64,000 nucleotides of DNA from Hydra vulgaris (Eukaryota; Cnidaria; Hydrozoa; Anthoathecata; Hydridae). Below the pieces are notes generated by a model. That model saw nothing but the letters and a program-made list of their open reading frames with translations. It searched no databases and was not told the origin of the DNA. The position numbers were made by a program, and so were the translations under genes. Where the stretch lies: positions 63,070,001 to 63,134,000 of the forward strand of contig NC_088922.1 of the NCBI RefSeq assembly GCF_038396675.1, in the 5' to 3' direction. Positions 49,080 through 61,865 of this stretch are shown here, in pieces; the stretch's first letter is position 1; each line of letters starts with the position of its first letter.

Positions 49080-52000
49080 CAGGGCCGGATTTAGGGGAGG
49101 GCTGAGTGGGCTTCAGCCCAGGGGCCCCCACAAATTCGGGACCAACACAATTTTATGATATTTAAATTAGAACACAGAAAAAATATTTTATTTATATTTA
49201 CACATATTTAATTAAATAATATTGAACTTTTTTGGACATTTAAAAATTTTTATTTTACTAACTAATAATAGATGTATTTACGTTTATTGACAATGAATGG
49301 TCTCTAAAAATCAAGATAAGATAGTTTTTGCCGTCCGCGATCGGTGTGCACCGTCGATTGTAATAATATTAGTAAATGTGATTCTAAATATACACATGTG
49401 GGTTTTCGGAAATTTAAAATACACATTACAGACTATCTGTCTGTAGATAAATTATAGTTATTTGTTCGTTGCACTTATTGCATGTCAGACGTCAGTTAAC
49501 AACATTTGCATACACAATAGACAATAGTTTCAGACTTTATTTGTTTCTTAAATTATAAGTTAACCAGTGAATAGTGTTAAAATATAAAAATGGAAGAAGA
49601 TTGTCATAAATTAAAGGGAATTTATATGAGTGGTGCAGATAAACGAAAATTGGCAAAAGAAAAAAAATACGGAAATAATTTCAAAAACTAGGCGAATGAC
49701 AGAGTTTTTCATAACACAGCCCAACACAACTTTTTCTTCTTCTGAGGTTAGTTCAAAGTTTTACAATTACTATACAAAGAATAAATATTACTTTTAATAA
49801 TATATATTTTTTATTTTTTATATTTAATAGCATATAATAATAAAATATATGCAGGTTAGGTAGTTTAAATAATAAATATTACAATTAATATTTTTTTCAT
49901 GTTTACATACTATACTATACTATACTTATCTCTTCAAATTTACCTTATAAAATCGAAAAATATTATACGTATATTGGCCACTTAGGTATATATTAATTAA
50001 AAAAAATAAAAATTGAAAATCAAACGCATTAATATTATAAATATAAATTTTAAAAAGTCTTATCAGTTCAATTTCCATTAGGTACAAATTTTAAATATTT
50101 TTTTTATTTCAGTCATATCAAATTGCTCTACCGCCTCAACTAGTAACTATCGCCGAAAACCCTTCACCTCAAAATATTGTTGAAGAAACAAATGAAAGCT
50201 TAAATTTAGATATAGGATTATGGCCTGATAATATGACAGGATTAATAGATTATTGGGCAAAAGTAGGAAGTTCAAATTTACAAAATTGTAATGAAGAATT
50301 ATTTATACAAAAATCAAAAAAACAGTTTGATGTGAAGTTTACTCGTAAATGTAATAAATCATTGTTTGAGCGAAAAACTGCTAACTGAGAAATAATTAAG
50401 CGTTCATGGTTATGTTTTTCACCATTCAATGGTAGCATTTTTTGTTTTGTTTGTAAATTAATATCCAAAACAAGCAGTCAATTTACTGATGATGGTTTCT
50501 GTGACTGGAAGCATGCAGATAATCAATTAATAAGTCATGAAACTTCCAAAGATCATTTAAATTCTGTGATAAATTTAGCTGTTCGTTCAAAAGAATTAGG
50601 CCGTATTAACAATGAACTTATAAAACAAAAGTGAAGATGTAAAGAGTTACTGGCGTAATATAATCAAGAGACTCGTAAGTGTTATAAGATTTATATGTGA
50701 ACGAGGTTTAGCATTACGTGGTAAAAATGAAATTGTCGGTTCGTCTAAAAATGGTAACTATCTTGGAATTCTAGAGCTATTAGCTGAGTATGATAATTTT
50801 CTTAAACAGCATATTGAAAATTATGCAAATCGTGGAAGTGGGCACACTAACTATTTATCTTCTACTATCTGTGAAGAATTAATACAAACAATGGGAAATA
50901 ATGTTTTGAATGAAATAATTTCTCGTATAAAATTATCTAAATATTTTTCAATTTCATTAGATTCAACACCTGATAAAGGTCATATAGATCAATTAACATT
51001 AGTTTTTAGATATATTGAAAAAGATACACCAGTGGAAAGATTTTTTGTATTTATGCCAAACCAAGGCCATAAAGCTCAAGATATGTATGATGGTTTAATA
51101 AACTTTTTAAATAAATATGACTAAAACATAAAAAATTGTTGAGGCCAATCGTATGATAATGCTTCTGCAATGAGTGGAAATATAATGGTCTCCAATCAAA
51201 AATTCTGAAAAATAATAAACTAGCTTCCTGGATTCCATGTGCTACACATTCTCTAAATTTGGTAGGAAAAGCAGCAGCCGAGTGCTGTACTGCTGCTGTT
51301 GAATTTTTTGACTTTTTAGAGCAGTTATATGTATAATTTACGGCATCAACAAAACGTTGTGAACTACTGGTTAAAGCTCTAAGTTTAGAAAATACCAAAA
51401 CCCGTATCCATGTACCACAACAAGTAAATACTACACGCTGGTCATTTAGATCTGATGCAACAAAAGCTCTTATACTAGGCTATAAACAATTTAAAAGTAC
51501 TTTAATTCAAATAGCTGATGACTTTAAACAAACAACAAAAACGCGTTGCGATGCTAATTGTTTATAAAACAAATTGTGCACACTTGAAACTGGAATTTAC
51601 ACGGTTTTTTGGAATAATATCCTTGAAAGAGTAGATAAAACTAATAAATTACTGCAAGATGCGACATTAGACCTTAATACTGCAATATCTGTTATTAAGT
51701 CTTTAAAGAATTTTGTTTAAGCTATACGTGATAACTTTGATCAATATGAAAAACAAGGAGCAGAAATTTTGAAAACAACAGATTATTTGAAACACCGTAA
51801 ACGGCAAAGAAATATCCGTTTAAATCCAATAGATTTTTATGAAACACCCGAGGTAGATTTAACTTCTCAAAAATTCAAAATTCAAAATTTTTTACCTGTA
51901 ATTGATACGTTTATTTCTAACTTGGATAAACGATTGTCTGCTTATGAATTGGTATACCAACAATTTGGCATTCTTCGAAAAATAGAACAACTAAGTAACC

Positions 52001-52780
52001 AAGAAATTGAAAATGAAGCAATTAAACATGTTAAAATTTACCAGGATGATATTGATGAACACTTAGGAAACGAACTTATTCAATTTAAAGAATTTAATAA
52101 ACATTTTAAAGATGAAAGCAGTGAATTTCACAATATTAGTCAAGAACATTTAATGTATAAAATATTAATTAATAAGGAAGTAAAAGATTGTTTTCCTAAT
52201 GTTGAAATAGTTCTTCGTATTTATCTTGTTATTATGATTATAAATAGCAGTAGTGAAAGATCATTCTCTAATTTAAAGCACATAAAAAATAGATTGCGTA
52301 CTTCTATGGACGGAGACAGGCTCAATCAACTAGCGATAATGAGCTCTGAGTCTGATATTTTAAGAAAACTTGATTTTCAAAAAGTTATTGATAAGTTTGT
52401 ACAAATAAAATTAAGAAAAGTTTACGGCATTTAATTTTAATTACTTGACATTATTATTTTTATTTTTATTTATTATTTTTCATTTAATTACTTACACTGA
52501 ATATTATGATAATATTACTTAATATACTAGTTACAGTAACTAGTATATTAAGTAATATCATCATAATATCGAGTATAACTAGTAACTAGTTATACTCGAA
52601 TTGATTGTTTTTATAATTATTTATTATTAAATAGTAGTTAATTGTTACTAGTGTTACTACTACTAAACATAATAATAAATATTATTCAATAAGTAAAAAA
52701 ATATATTTCCTTATTTATTTATAAGGGGCCTCCACAGTATAATCCGCCCAGCGGCCACCACATACCTAAATTCGCCCCTG
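49080..52780 (+). mobile_element. hAT transposon with perfect 8-bp target duplication
   Basis: The left end cagggccggatttagg and the complement of the right end (caggggcgaatttagg) are inverted repeats. Both are flanked by aatcaaat (49072-49079 and 52781-52788). The 3.7-kb interior encodes a near-complete transposase. Internal near-perfect hairpins lie just after the transposase stop (52501-52569, 34-nt arms with one mismatch; 52570-52598, 14-nt arms). Confidence 0.95.
49590..52434 (+). pseudogene. hAT transposase, ZMYM1-like, with scattered stops
   Basis: A first exon from the Met near 49590 (MEEDCHKLKGIYMSGADKRK) ends at a GT donor after TTFSSSE (49746). An intron follows to the acceptor at about 50112 (SYQIALPPQLVTIAENP). 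Next comes a TTF-type zinc finger (RSWLCFSPFNGSIFCFVCKL, FCDWKHADNQLISHETSKDH, 50395-50560). The RNase H-like core has SLDSTPDKGHIDQLTLVFRY (first Asp, about 50955) and GQSYDNASAMSG (second Asp, about 51140). A CATHSLNLVGKAAAECC block (51238) precedes the C-terminal dimerisation region SSERSFSNLKHIKNRLRTSM (52250). About five stops or shifts occur (near 49665, 50388, 51122, 51567, 51718). The last 221 codons are intact. Confidence 0.9.
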
Positions 52781-52999
52781 AATCAAATCCAAACACTTTT
52801 ATTTTCACCATCAATAAAAAACAAGACAAAAAAGAAATTGTAGAAGAATTTAGAGAAAACTTTAGTACTATTCTCAATAATTCCACAATTACCAACAACA
52901 ATTGCAAACACCGTCATATTTCACAACTCATAGATGAGCCTAATAAAATACTCGTACCAACTTCTGACACCGTAACTTCTTAAGCTTAGATCTAAAAGA

Positions 53000-53918
53000 T
53001 TGCAAGATTCCTGCGAATTTACTGCAGAAAATCTTAAATACTCCTATAACAACAAACTACTTACATGGCTTGCAAAGTTTTATAACAATATCTTTAATAA
53101 TGGAGCGGTGCCAGAGTACTTATCAACATCCATCATTGTTCCAATAGTAAAATCCTATAAAAAATCTCTTGATAATCCTGATAACTATCGTGGAATTAGT
53201 ATCATGTCAATTTTGACAAAGCTCTTTGAATATATTATTATAGGAAAATGTCCGGAAATATCAAATAGTCACTCTCATCAATTTGGCTTCAAGCACAATA
53301 GCTCCACTCGTCTTGCAGAATTCCTTTTAAGTGAAACAGCAAAATATTACAATACTAATAACTCATCAATATATATTTGTAGTTTAGATGCAAATAAGGC
53401 TTTTGATAGCTGTAACTTGGATTTATTGTTTGAACAACAAATCCCAGTTACAGCTATCAAAAGCCTTATTTGGCTTTCGATAGCTGTAACTGCCTTATTT
53501 GCAACAAAAAGTTACCGCTCTCACTAGTTCGCGCACTACAATCACTATACTTATCGGGTCTGCTAATATATCGTACCTTGAGCATAAATCAAATTATTCC
53601 CGTTTATCTCAAGGCGTGCAACAAGGATCAATTTTATCACCACATTTATATAATATACACTCAAAGCATATTAAATCAAATTGTTCCAGATTGCAAAGTT
53701 GGAACAATAGTAAGTGGTATGTACACTGGTATTATTGCCTATGCAGACCATATTATCCTACAATGTCCTACTCTTTCTGGTCTACGAGAATCGGTTTATA
53801 AAGTTCAATCACAATATCAAAAGTTTAAATACAAAAAACACAATTCAAATAAAGGGCTCTTCCATACATCTCAATAATAAACTGAAACACCTCGGATTCC
53901 TTTGGGATAATCAAATCT
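53000..53918 (+). pseudogene. LINE reverse transcriptase, N-terminal to palm
   Basis: RT starts with WLAKFYNNIFNNGAVPEYLS, STSIIVPIVKSYKKSLDNPD, NYRGISIMS and HQFGFKHNSST. The first catalytic Asp block is SLDANKAFDSCN (about 53382-53418). Sequence is scrambled by an inverted duplication to about 53500, then resumes in other frames: SRLSQGVQQGSILSPHLYNI (about 53595) and IIAYADHIILQCPTLSG, in which the catalytic box reads YADH instead of YADD. It ends HLNNKLKHLGFLWDNQIF. Confidence 0.8.
53392..53500. repeat. inverted duplication inside the LINE RT
   Basis: aaataaggcttttgatagct plus gtaact (53392-53417) is exactly complementary to 53446-53471. A third, direct copy (ggctttcgatagctgtaact) follows at 53472-53491. 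It disrupts the RT palm just after AFDSCN. Confidence 0.9.
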
Positions 53919-55530
53919 TTTAAAGCTGTTGATTTTATCAATATAGCTTTCATCCAGTGCATTGCCAAAGCAAGCTGTCAAAACAGAATCAAATTTCATG
54001 AATGTGTCAACGATGGGAAATGTTTCAAAAGCGCAATTGTTCTCAGCCAGATGTTTTTGCAATACATCAATGTTTTTTAAAAGTTTGTGACACTTATTCC
54101 CAGCAAGTTGACCTCCATGAAAAGGCTGACATTTGATGTGAAGAGCTGATGGCCTCTCATCAGCCTTTGATCAGCGGTCCTTGAGTGCTTTGTAGATAAA
54201 GTTCCGTTGGAGGAATAACGTCTAAGACAAGCATTCCATCTTCCACAGAGATAAGGGGATCATGAATGACATTTTTGAACTGTTTTGCATTTTTTAAGAT
54301 CCTTGCCAGCATTTTCAAAGGCTTTGAAACACTTCCGTAATGTTCCAAAAGTGCAAAGATTGCCTTTGAAGGACAGATTCTTGGATTACACCATGTGCAT
54401 GGATGGGTACTAGCATGTGACTGCAGTCCACACAGGATGTTAGCTACTTTTGTGTCATATAAAACAAAGTATTTCACATTGTTTAGTGGAATTAGGTTCA
54501 GGATTGTTCTCATATTTTCATAATTTTCTAGAACATCTTCAGCAATGGCTACAAGAAACTGACGTTTAACACTACTGTCTTTCCAAAGCTGAGAAGTTGA
54601 TAACTTTCTTTTAGGTGGACAGAGTGGTTGAGATGATAGATCCTCCTGGATTCCAAGGATGATTTTAAGAAAACCGCCACCTCCATCTATTCCAAGTTTT
54701 ACTATACGATCAGTAAAAACTTGTCTTCTCTTCAAAATTTCATCTGTAAATGCTGAGAGTTCTTTGCAGTGGACCACTGTTTGATGACTGTTTTTATTCT
54801 GATCAGGATGGACATCAATTGTTGTTTTGGTGAAGTGATTAGAAAGCTGCTTACCAAGTTGGTCTAAACTATTTTGGATTTTGACTCTTGATTGAGAGTT
54901 GTACCAAGTTTTTTAATTCCTCTATTTGAAAATCCTGTGTTAGAATGCACATGTACTAAATCTTGGGCAGTCAACTCAGATTCTTTTTTGAAGAGTTCCT
55001 TTTGACATGCAGGGCCTAAAAACGTAGTAGAAGTGAGAAAAATGAAATTGTCTATTCTATGTAGAATTATCTACTTTTCATCAATTTGGTACAAAGGTAA
55101 GTATTATTGTATTCCTTTAAACAAAGGCTTGTCCATGGGAAGTTGATAAAAAATCATAATTTTAGTTTTTTGTTTAAATTCATAAGTAGATTTACTGCGA
55201 GTGTGTGGAAACAATGAGGCAATTACAGTCCTGGCCTTTTGTTGAGGAACGGGTTTCAATTTGGTCAAAATTAAAAAGACTTGGAAGTTTCACATTTTCG
55301 CCATTGTGCCTTTTTTGAAGGTTAACTCTGCAGCAATCACAAACTCCCAAGGGAACCCTTTGATCGGCAAAATCAATTTTATCAAAAAATGTTACTTTGA
55401 CTTGCTCAATCAAGAAGGAGTTTAAAACTCTTTCATACTTTCTCATACAATGAAAAAAAACAGTTTCTCTGCAATCATCATGGGATTTAGCTGAGTTTGG
55501 CATTTTTAATGAAATAACTTGATTTGACAC
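53919..55530 (-). pseudogene. unrecognised Cys-rich, transposon-like gene, frameshifted
   Basis: The N-terminal exon (about 55503-55192) reads MPNSAKSHDDCRETVFFHCM, then DFADQRVPLGVCDCCRVNLQ and DCNCLI, a Cys-rich, probably metal-binding start. After an intron, a second coding block from about 55016 has CQKELFKKESELTAQDLVHV and, after a frame change near 54890, VKLGIDGGGGFLKIILGIQE, NVKYFVLYDTKVANILCGLQ and SHASTHPCTWCNP (54777-54160). Another frame change leads into IKCQPFHGGQLAGNKCHKLL and TACFGNALDESYIDKINSFK (to 53925). It stops where the LINE at 53918 begins. The DGGGG and CTWC blocks suggest an enzyme-like core. The style is that of multicopy transposon-derived genes in cnidarians. No function assigned. 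Confidence 0.55.
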
Positions 55531-55695
55531 AATTCACATACCAAAGCAACTAAGGGTCAATGCCTTTTCCCAAAAAAAGAGAAAAAAACATTTTGCCAGA
55601 TTGCCACCCTTATTATGACATTGTGCAAACTACAAATTTAGCATTTTTAGCTTAATTCAAAAAGCATTATTTCCACCCTGTTATAATTACTTATA

Positions 55696-56368
55696 GGGGA
55701 AAGGCGCCTATGATGGCATACCGGTCATATTTTCATAAATATTGGTAATGGCAAAAAAGTGATTAGACCAACATGTTTATACTGACTTTACATTAATTTT
55801 ATTAAAAATACGTGCACAAATTTTGCTTTTATAATCAACAAAAATCAATATTGGGATGTGCTGTTGTATTTTTAATCCCTTTAAATAATTAAGATTGTGA
55901 CTTTATTATCAACTGTGCAAGAATGAAGTTTTCATGCATTTCAATTTCCAAGTTTTGCGCATTTGGTAGAATACTTATTTTAATTTTATCTTTTGAATAA
56001 GGCAGACATAGCTTGTTTAAATGAAAATGATGACTTCTTCTATGATGGCATACTGACAATTTAGGTGTGTTGCAATACTGACGAGTTGAGAAAACCTTTT
56101 TTCTTTCATAAAAACAACATATTTGTTTGTGAAGTAAAAAGGAATTTTTACTTCACTAAAAAATTTTTGGTTCAAAAAACACATAAAACGCAATATCTCT
56201 TATGCGTATGCGCGAAATTCTACACTGCTGCTTTATAGCACGACAGGGTTAATTAGGATGATTACGCGTAATTTCTGGCATTTCTGAGGGAAAACTCTAA
56301 GGTCAAATGAAATTGTCAAGAATAATGAAGCATCAAATTTAAGTATGTCATGATAGGCGCCTTTCCCC
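55696..56368. mobile_element. MITE with TA target site
   Basis: The ends are ggggaaaggcgcctatgatg and its near-complement (tgataggcgcctttcccc), flanked by TA at 55694-55695 and 56369-56370. The motif ctatgatggcatac is repeated internally at 56040-56053. 673 bp, no coding capacity. Confidence 0.8.
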
Positions 56369-56371
56369 TAC

Positions 56372-56660
56372 TTTGAACTTACAAATGAGGTGTTTAGAAA
56401 TATGCATTGAAAATTTAGGATCTTTCAATATTAACATTCTTATACTAGATTTTTTAGGAATGAGTGAAAATCTTAATAAAAAGAAAGATTTTTCCAAACT
56501 TTTAAACACAATAACATAAAAGTTAATTTCCAAACAATCAAATATGCTATATATAGAAACATCAGTTTAGAATGATTCAAAATCAATTTTCTTTCTCGGA
56601 CAAAATCGTTTGATTTTATTTTTTGCATTTTTTGGGAGCATTGTATTTTAATCCCCCCAA
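56372..56660. other. non-coding sequence
   Basis: Nothing recognised; weak open frames on the minus strand lack family signals. Confidence 0.4.
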
Positions 56661-56670
56661 AGGGTTTGTT

Positions 56671-56754
56671 CATCAAGTACGCTTCATCAAGTACGCTTCA
56701 TCAAGTACGCTTCATCAAGTACGCTTCATCAAGTACGCTTCATCAAGTACGCTT
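56671..56754. repeat. 14-bp minisatellite, 6 copies
   Basis: catcaagtacgctt repeated six times without change. Confidence 0.95.
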
Positions 56755-57040
56755 GCAGGAAGCACTTATTATACATTTTATTATTTAAAATATTATCAAA
56801 AATTTACTGAAAAAGAATGAAGTAATCTGACGCCAATAATAAAAGATGATCTGGTTAATCAACAAAATCAGAGCTAGAATGTTCAGTAGAAATAGCAACA
56901 GTTATAATCCCATTTGTAACAATAATATTTATTAAAAAAACACACACACATTACTAGAAATTTGTATAATTTGTTAAAAGGCAAAAAACTAAGTGAACAA
57001 GGTAAAATTGTCTCATATGATATACCTATATAATGTAAAT

Positions 57041-57978
<938 letters not shown>

Positions 57979-58046
57979 CAACAGACATATTTGATTGTTG
58001 TCAATTTTATTGACTTCAGAACATCAACAATCAAATATGTCTGTTG
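57979..58046. repeat. perfect 22-bp hairpin
   Basis: Arms 57979-58000 and 58025-58046 (caacagacatatttgattgt plus tg) are exact complements. The 24-nt spacer itself contains tcaat/attga. Confidence 0.9.
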
Positions 58047-59957
58047 TTTCAATAAATATTAATAATGAAAAATTTTTAAGTTTAAGAAAAATAATAGTGA
58101 TAAATAATCAGTGACTCGTGATTATATATGTAATCCTTTTAAAAGATTAGCAGTATAATGGTTGGTGAAGATTATTAAACACAGTAAGAATATTGTGAGA
58201 AAATATTGACTAAAACTAATTAAAATTTTATATATATTAAAATATAAACATAATGTGATGTGTAAATTTAACACTAACATTTTAATTTAATATTTTTTTA
58301 CAGCTCATATTGATATGTATACTAGATAGAAAGATATACAATATACTAGATTAATGAAGAGGTGCTCAAAGATGCAGTTTTAACAAAGGTTTAAATGCTT
58401 TTAATTTGCGTGACACAGACGATACATGATTTAAAATTCTTTTATATGCTTTCCGATAAAAATGTAATTTTAATGGTTATTTAATTTGAAATAGATAAAT
58501 GAAGTTATATGATTTATCTTTTATATGTTGAGCAATTTAAAAGTAGTTTTGCTGTATTTGATTTGGTTCTCGAAAGGGTTAAACCTAATGTTTCTGCATG
58601 TAAACCATAACTAAAATCCTGCGGGTTTACGAAGAATTTCTCATATAGATTCTAGCTGCAAACCTATATGACATACTTACAGTTTTATAGTACGGTATTT
58701 TGTTGGAACCTATACAGAATACCCTGCAGGCTAACCCATATGAGTTCCAGATTAAAACCACTGCCAAATTAGACAGGATTCCAAATGGATTCCAGTTAAC
58801 GACCCAAAAAGTACCTGTATCAATATCGGCTGGGTATGGATTTAGTAATACTTTATGTAGTCATAAAATGGTTGCTAAGCTCTTTTTTTTAGAAGATTTG
58901 TTTTATATATGTATAGTGTTTCTGTAGTGATGAGAAAGTTTGATCAAAATATCACTTCAGTTTTGAATATTTTGTGTTGCCTTGTGATACGCTGAGATGA
59001 AAATTGTTAGGTGGCCAAAATAAAAAGTAGGAACTTAGAATATAGGCAGTATATGCCTTAGCTAAATAATGTTTTTGTTATTATTCATTAATAACATATG
59101 GTTTTGAAATAAATAATGAAAAAATTCTATAAAATGTTATAAAAATAGTTTGTGCAACATCTAAGTGTTGCGGAAACAAAAGAAGCAGAATTACATTTTT
59201 TAAGATACCAAGCAATGAAACAATGAACGAAATACAACTGAAAGAGTGATTTGATGACTGATGAGTGCATTATGCAACCGTGTGAGTGATTAAGGTTGAT
59301 TAGTGATTATGACAAACACAAAGCAGACTTAATACAAGACTTGTATTACAATAAATCAAATTCTTTTAGCTAATAGTTTTAAACTTTTATGCTTGTAATT
59401 AATTTAAAACCCTTATTTATAGAGAATCAGATTGTAAAATGTTACTGTACTACCTAAATCAACTGTAAATTGATAAAGTCGATATTTTTTACACGATAAC
59501 AACACGTTATTATGATACTTTCCTTTAATACTTAAACAATAATTTTTTTTTGTCTTTAAATCATTTGAAATTAAAAATCTAATGACATTATAGAAAAAAA
59601 ATAATTTTTTTTACTTAGTAAACACAACAAATCGAAAAAAATCAATAGATCGTTTTGATGGTTTTTTGAAGCTAGATAAGTCAAGAACTGCAAGTCTTTG
59701 AATTGAGAAATTTAGTACACGAATAGGGTTTGTCTACTGCTTGGAACACATCGAGCCGTAATAGCCTATGAGAAGTAAGGAAGATTTAACTAGTAAGATC
59801 AAAAAATTAAAGCTTACCTAGAATAAGTAGGTACACATATTACTTTTTATAGTACATCTGTCTACAACTGTCTAAGTACAGTCTTTCTGAGTAAAATCCC
59901 ATTAGTGAGTATAATAAATAATTTATTATATGCAAGTACAATTGTTGGCGATGAAGT
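58047..59957. other. AT-rich non-coding sequence
   Basis: A slightly GC-richer patch at 58560-58860 has repeated phrases (aacctatatga, aacccatatga, ttccaaatggattcc) but no frame or family recognised. Confidence 0.4.
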
Positions 59958-60332
59958 TTAGAAAGGTATATCATTGCAGTTATCGTCGCTATCATCATTC
60001 CGTATGTGGGGTTGCAAGTTGAGATACCTACTTGAGTTAAAATGTATATCAAAGTAGAACCACCGGTGTCCGTTTCTTTCCAAATTATTGGGTAGCCATT
60101 TCAATTGCTGAATTTTCTTATTGAATTTGCCCCGATCCCTTCTGAACCCCAATATTAGGAATTTAAATATAAGGAATGGAAGTTTGAATGTATCCACATC
60201 CGTTGTAATGTTATTCCAGAATATCAGCTGGGTAGATGATGGCCATGCATGGATTGGATAGAAGCATATCCCATTTATTTGGTCATAGATACGTTGTCTT
60301 TCTACCATGATACATACATACGGCGTCGCCAT
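59958..60332 (-). CDS. unrecognised open frame, 124 codons
   Basis: Opens MATPYVCIMVERQRIYDQIN and ends DDSDDNCNDIPF. It is GC-richer than its surroundings and has a Trp/Phe-rich middle (WPSSTQLIFWNNITTDVD) and a basic segment (GFRRDRGKFNKKIQQLKWLP). It lies just downstream of the Penelope-like RT on the same strand and could be the 3' part of that element, but no GIY-YIG endonuclease motif is visible. May be spurious. Confidence 0.35.
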   Translation of the reverse strand: MATPYVCIMVERQRIYDQINGICFYPIHAWPSSTQLIFWNNITTDVDTFKLPFLIFKFLILGFRRDRGKFNKKIQQLKWLPNNLERNGHRWFYFDIHFNSSRYLNLQPHIRNDDSDDNCNDIPF

Positions 60333-60627
60333 TCCTTCCTAGGTGGCTTGATTAAGATATGACGTCATTATGTGTGGCTTCTGGTGAGATATAGTGTAAG
60401 TATCAGAAAAATAGAATTGGTTAGGACTTGCAGCTCTCTTCTTAAGTCATCATTGTGTCAAATGAGCCTATTAAATCTCAGTGTCTGTCCATAAATGAGG
60501 CCAAGTTTCTGGTATCTCGGGTGGTTTAATACAAAATGTATAAGGTTCATGGTGTCCGTTGGCTTCCCGTTCAGCTTAGTATGTAATATTCCCCTCGGAC
60601 CCTTTGAGATGGTCAGATCAATTTTTA

Positions 60628-60866
60628 GAATTTCTATAAACTTTTGGAACTTATAGTCTATAGAAATTCCATAGAATTCCATAGAATTTTATAGAACCAT
60701 TATTAATTTCTGTAGAAATTCCTATTGAACTTTTTTTTCTACTTTTTATTTTATAGAAAAAAAAGTTTTACAGCAATTTCTATAGAAATTAATTGACATC
60801 CTATTGAAATTCTATAGACCATATGTTCCAAAAGTTTATAGAAATTCTATAGAACTTTTTTTCCTG
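60628..60866. mobile_element. MITE of tatagaaatt-rich palindromes inside the Penelope-like RT
   Basis: agaatttctataaacttttg (left) is the complement of caaaagtttatagaaattct (right). The interior is full of tctatagaaatt palindromes. The right end reads cttttttcctgggt; the left terminus seems shortened. It separates RT pieces that belong together. Confidence 0.75.
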
Positions 60867-61865
60867 GGTGGGTTGAGCAAGGTGAATGTTTACAAGTGAA
60901 TTTTATGCTGTTGTGTAGACCATTCATAAAGATCTGAGCATTTTCCAATTCTTCCGCTCTGCCATATAAAATGAAAAAGATATCATCAATGAATCTTTTA
61001 TAGAATACAATCTTGTCCGAGTTCATAACTTCTACATCTAAAATTCCAATGAAAAGATTGGCATATGGTGGGGCTATTCTCGAACTCGTGGCTGTGTCAT
61101 ATTTCTGGTGGAAGTATTGTTCGCCAAACTGAAAGGTGCTATTTTCCAGGATGGTACGGATCATGATAATGAAGTAGGCTGTGGGTGGGATGGGTGGTTG
61201 ATCGGTTGGGAATTCGTGGTTGGGATTTTGTTTAAGATAATTTCTCACCGCCTTAATACCATCTTCATGCGCAATATTGGTGTACAGTGAGGTGACATCC
61301 GCTGTGACCATTAGATAATCCTCCGTAGACATATGTTGTTGTTTAAGAAGTTGTATTAGGTGAGTGCTGTCCCTAAGATAGGCTGGTAGTGTTGTAGCTA
61401 TACTCTGTAAGTATTTAGATGTATATTTTGAGAATTTATCAGTTGGGCCACCACACCCAGAGACAATGGGTCTCATTGGTAAGCCAGCCTTGTGTACCTT
61501 TGGAAGGCCACAAAATAAGGGAGTCCGACAGTTGTCATAAGGTTTAAGATAATCGGCAAATGACTCCTTGATATTGTGTCGTATCTTCAAGAGGTCAACT
61601 AAATCATGTATTTCATTAATGACACTTGCCATAGGGTTGTGCTCCAGCAGTTCATATGTTACATGGTCCTCCAGTAGGTCCCATATTATCTTTTCATAAT
61701 CTCCCCTATCCATAATGCGTATCCTCCTCCCTTGTCAGCTTCCTTTATAAGGATATTCCGATTTTTCTCCAAACGTTTAATTGCCCTTCGTCCACCCTGG
61801 CCCAGATTTGGTCTATCTTTCTCTGTCCAGTCATTTAAGATTTGTGTAACTTTCTCACAATTTTA
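60847..61865 (-). pseudogene. Penelope-like reverse transcriptase
   Basis: An upstream block (KVTQILNDWTEKDRPNLGQG, KRLEKNRNILIKEADKGGG; 61860-61735) runs in a different frame from MDRGDYEKIIWDLL (61713), so one frameshift is present at about 61720. RT motifs follow: CGLPKVHKAGLPMRPIVSGC, VTADVTSLYTNIAHEDGIKA (first catalytic Asp), TATSSRIAPPYANLFIGIL and YKRFIDDIFFIL (catalytic IDD). The frame leaves the family at IKFTCKHS, where the MITE begins; the rest (DLTISKGPRGILHTKLNGKP, TDTMNLIHFVLNHPRYQK) is at 60620-60458. Confidence 0.85.

Larger units (their letters stand above)
46768..53918 (+). mobile_element. two-ORF LINE, split by a hAT transposon
   Basis: A + strand non-LTR element. An ORF1-like region starts MAPKKIGELF (46768). 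It has a coiled coil (MKKNLRKRYKVSTCLDD..., 47040-47240) and a C-terminal block (IFVRGVCNSISEDLMYDYLK, then SFKVTIKSYEKYIILKPEVW at about 47760-47960) like the RRM-type fold of LINE ORF1 proteins. ORF2 endonuclease (48250-48590) and RT (53000-53918) follow. A hAT element occupies 49080-52780. Without it, about 3.45 kb of LINE remains. The 3' end is cut at 53918 against an unrelated gene. Confidence 0.8.
60458..61865 (-). mobile_element. Penelope-like retroelement, partial
   Basis: The minus-strand RT of a Penelope-like element begins at 61865, where it abuts an oppositely oriented LINE fragment, and continues past an inserted MITE to 60458. The GIY-YIG domain expected at the C-terminus is not seen. 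Confidence 0.8.

Noticed and set aside
58700..58927. 75-codon + strand frame
   Set aside because: No splice borders or recognised domain; the preceding patch shows internal repeats instead.
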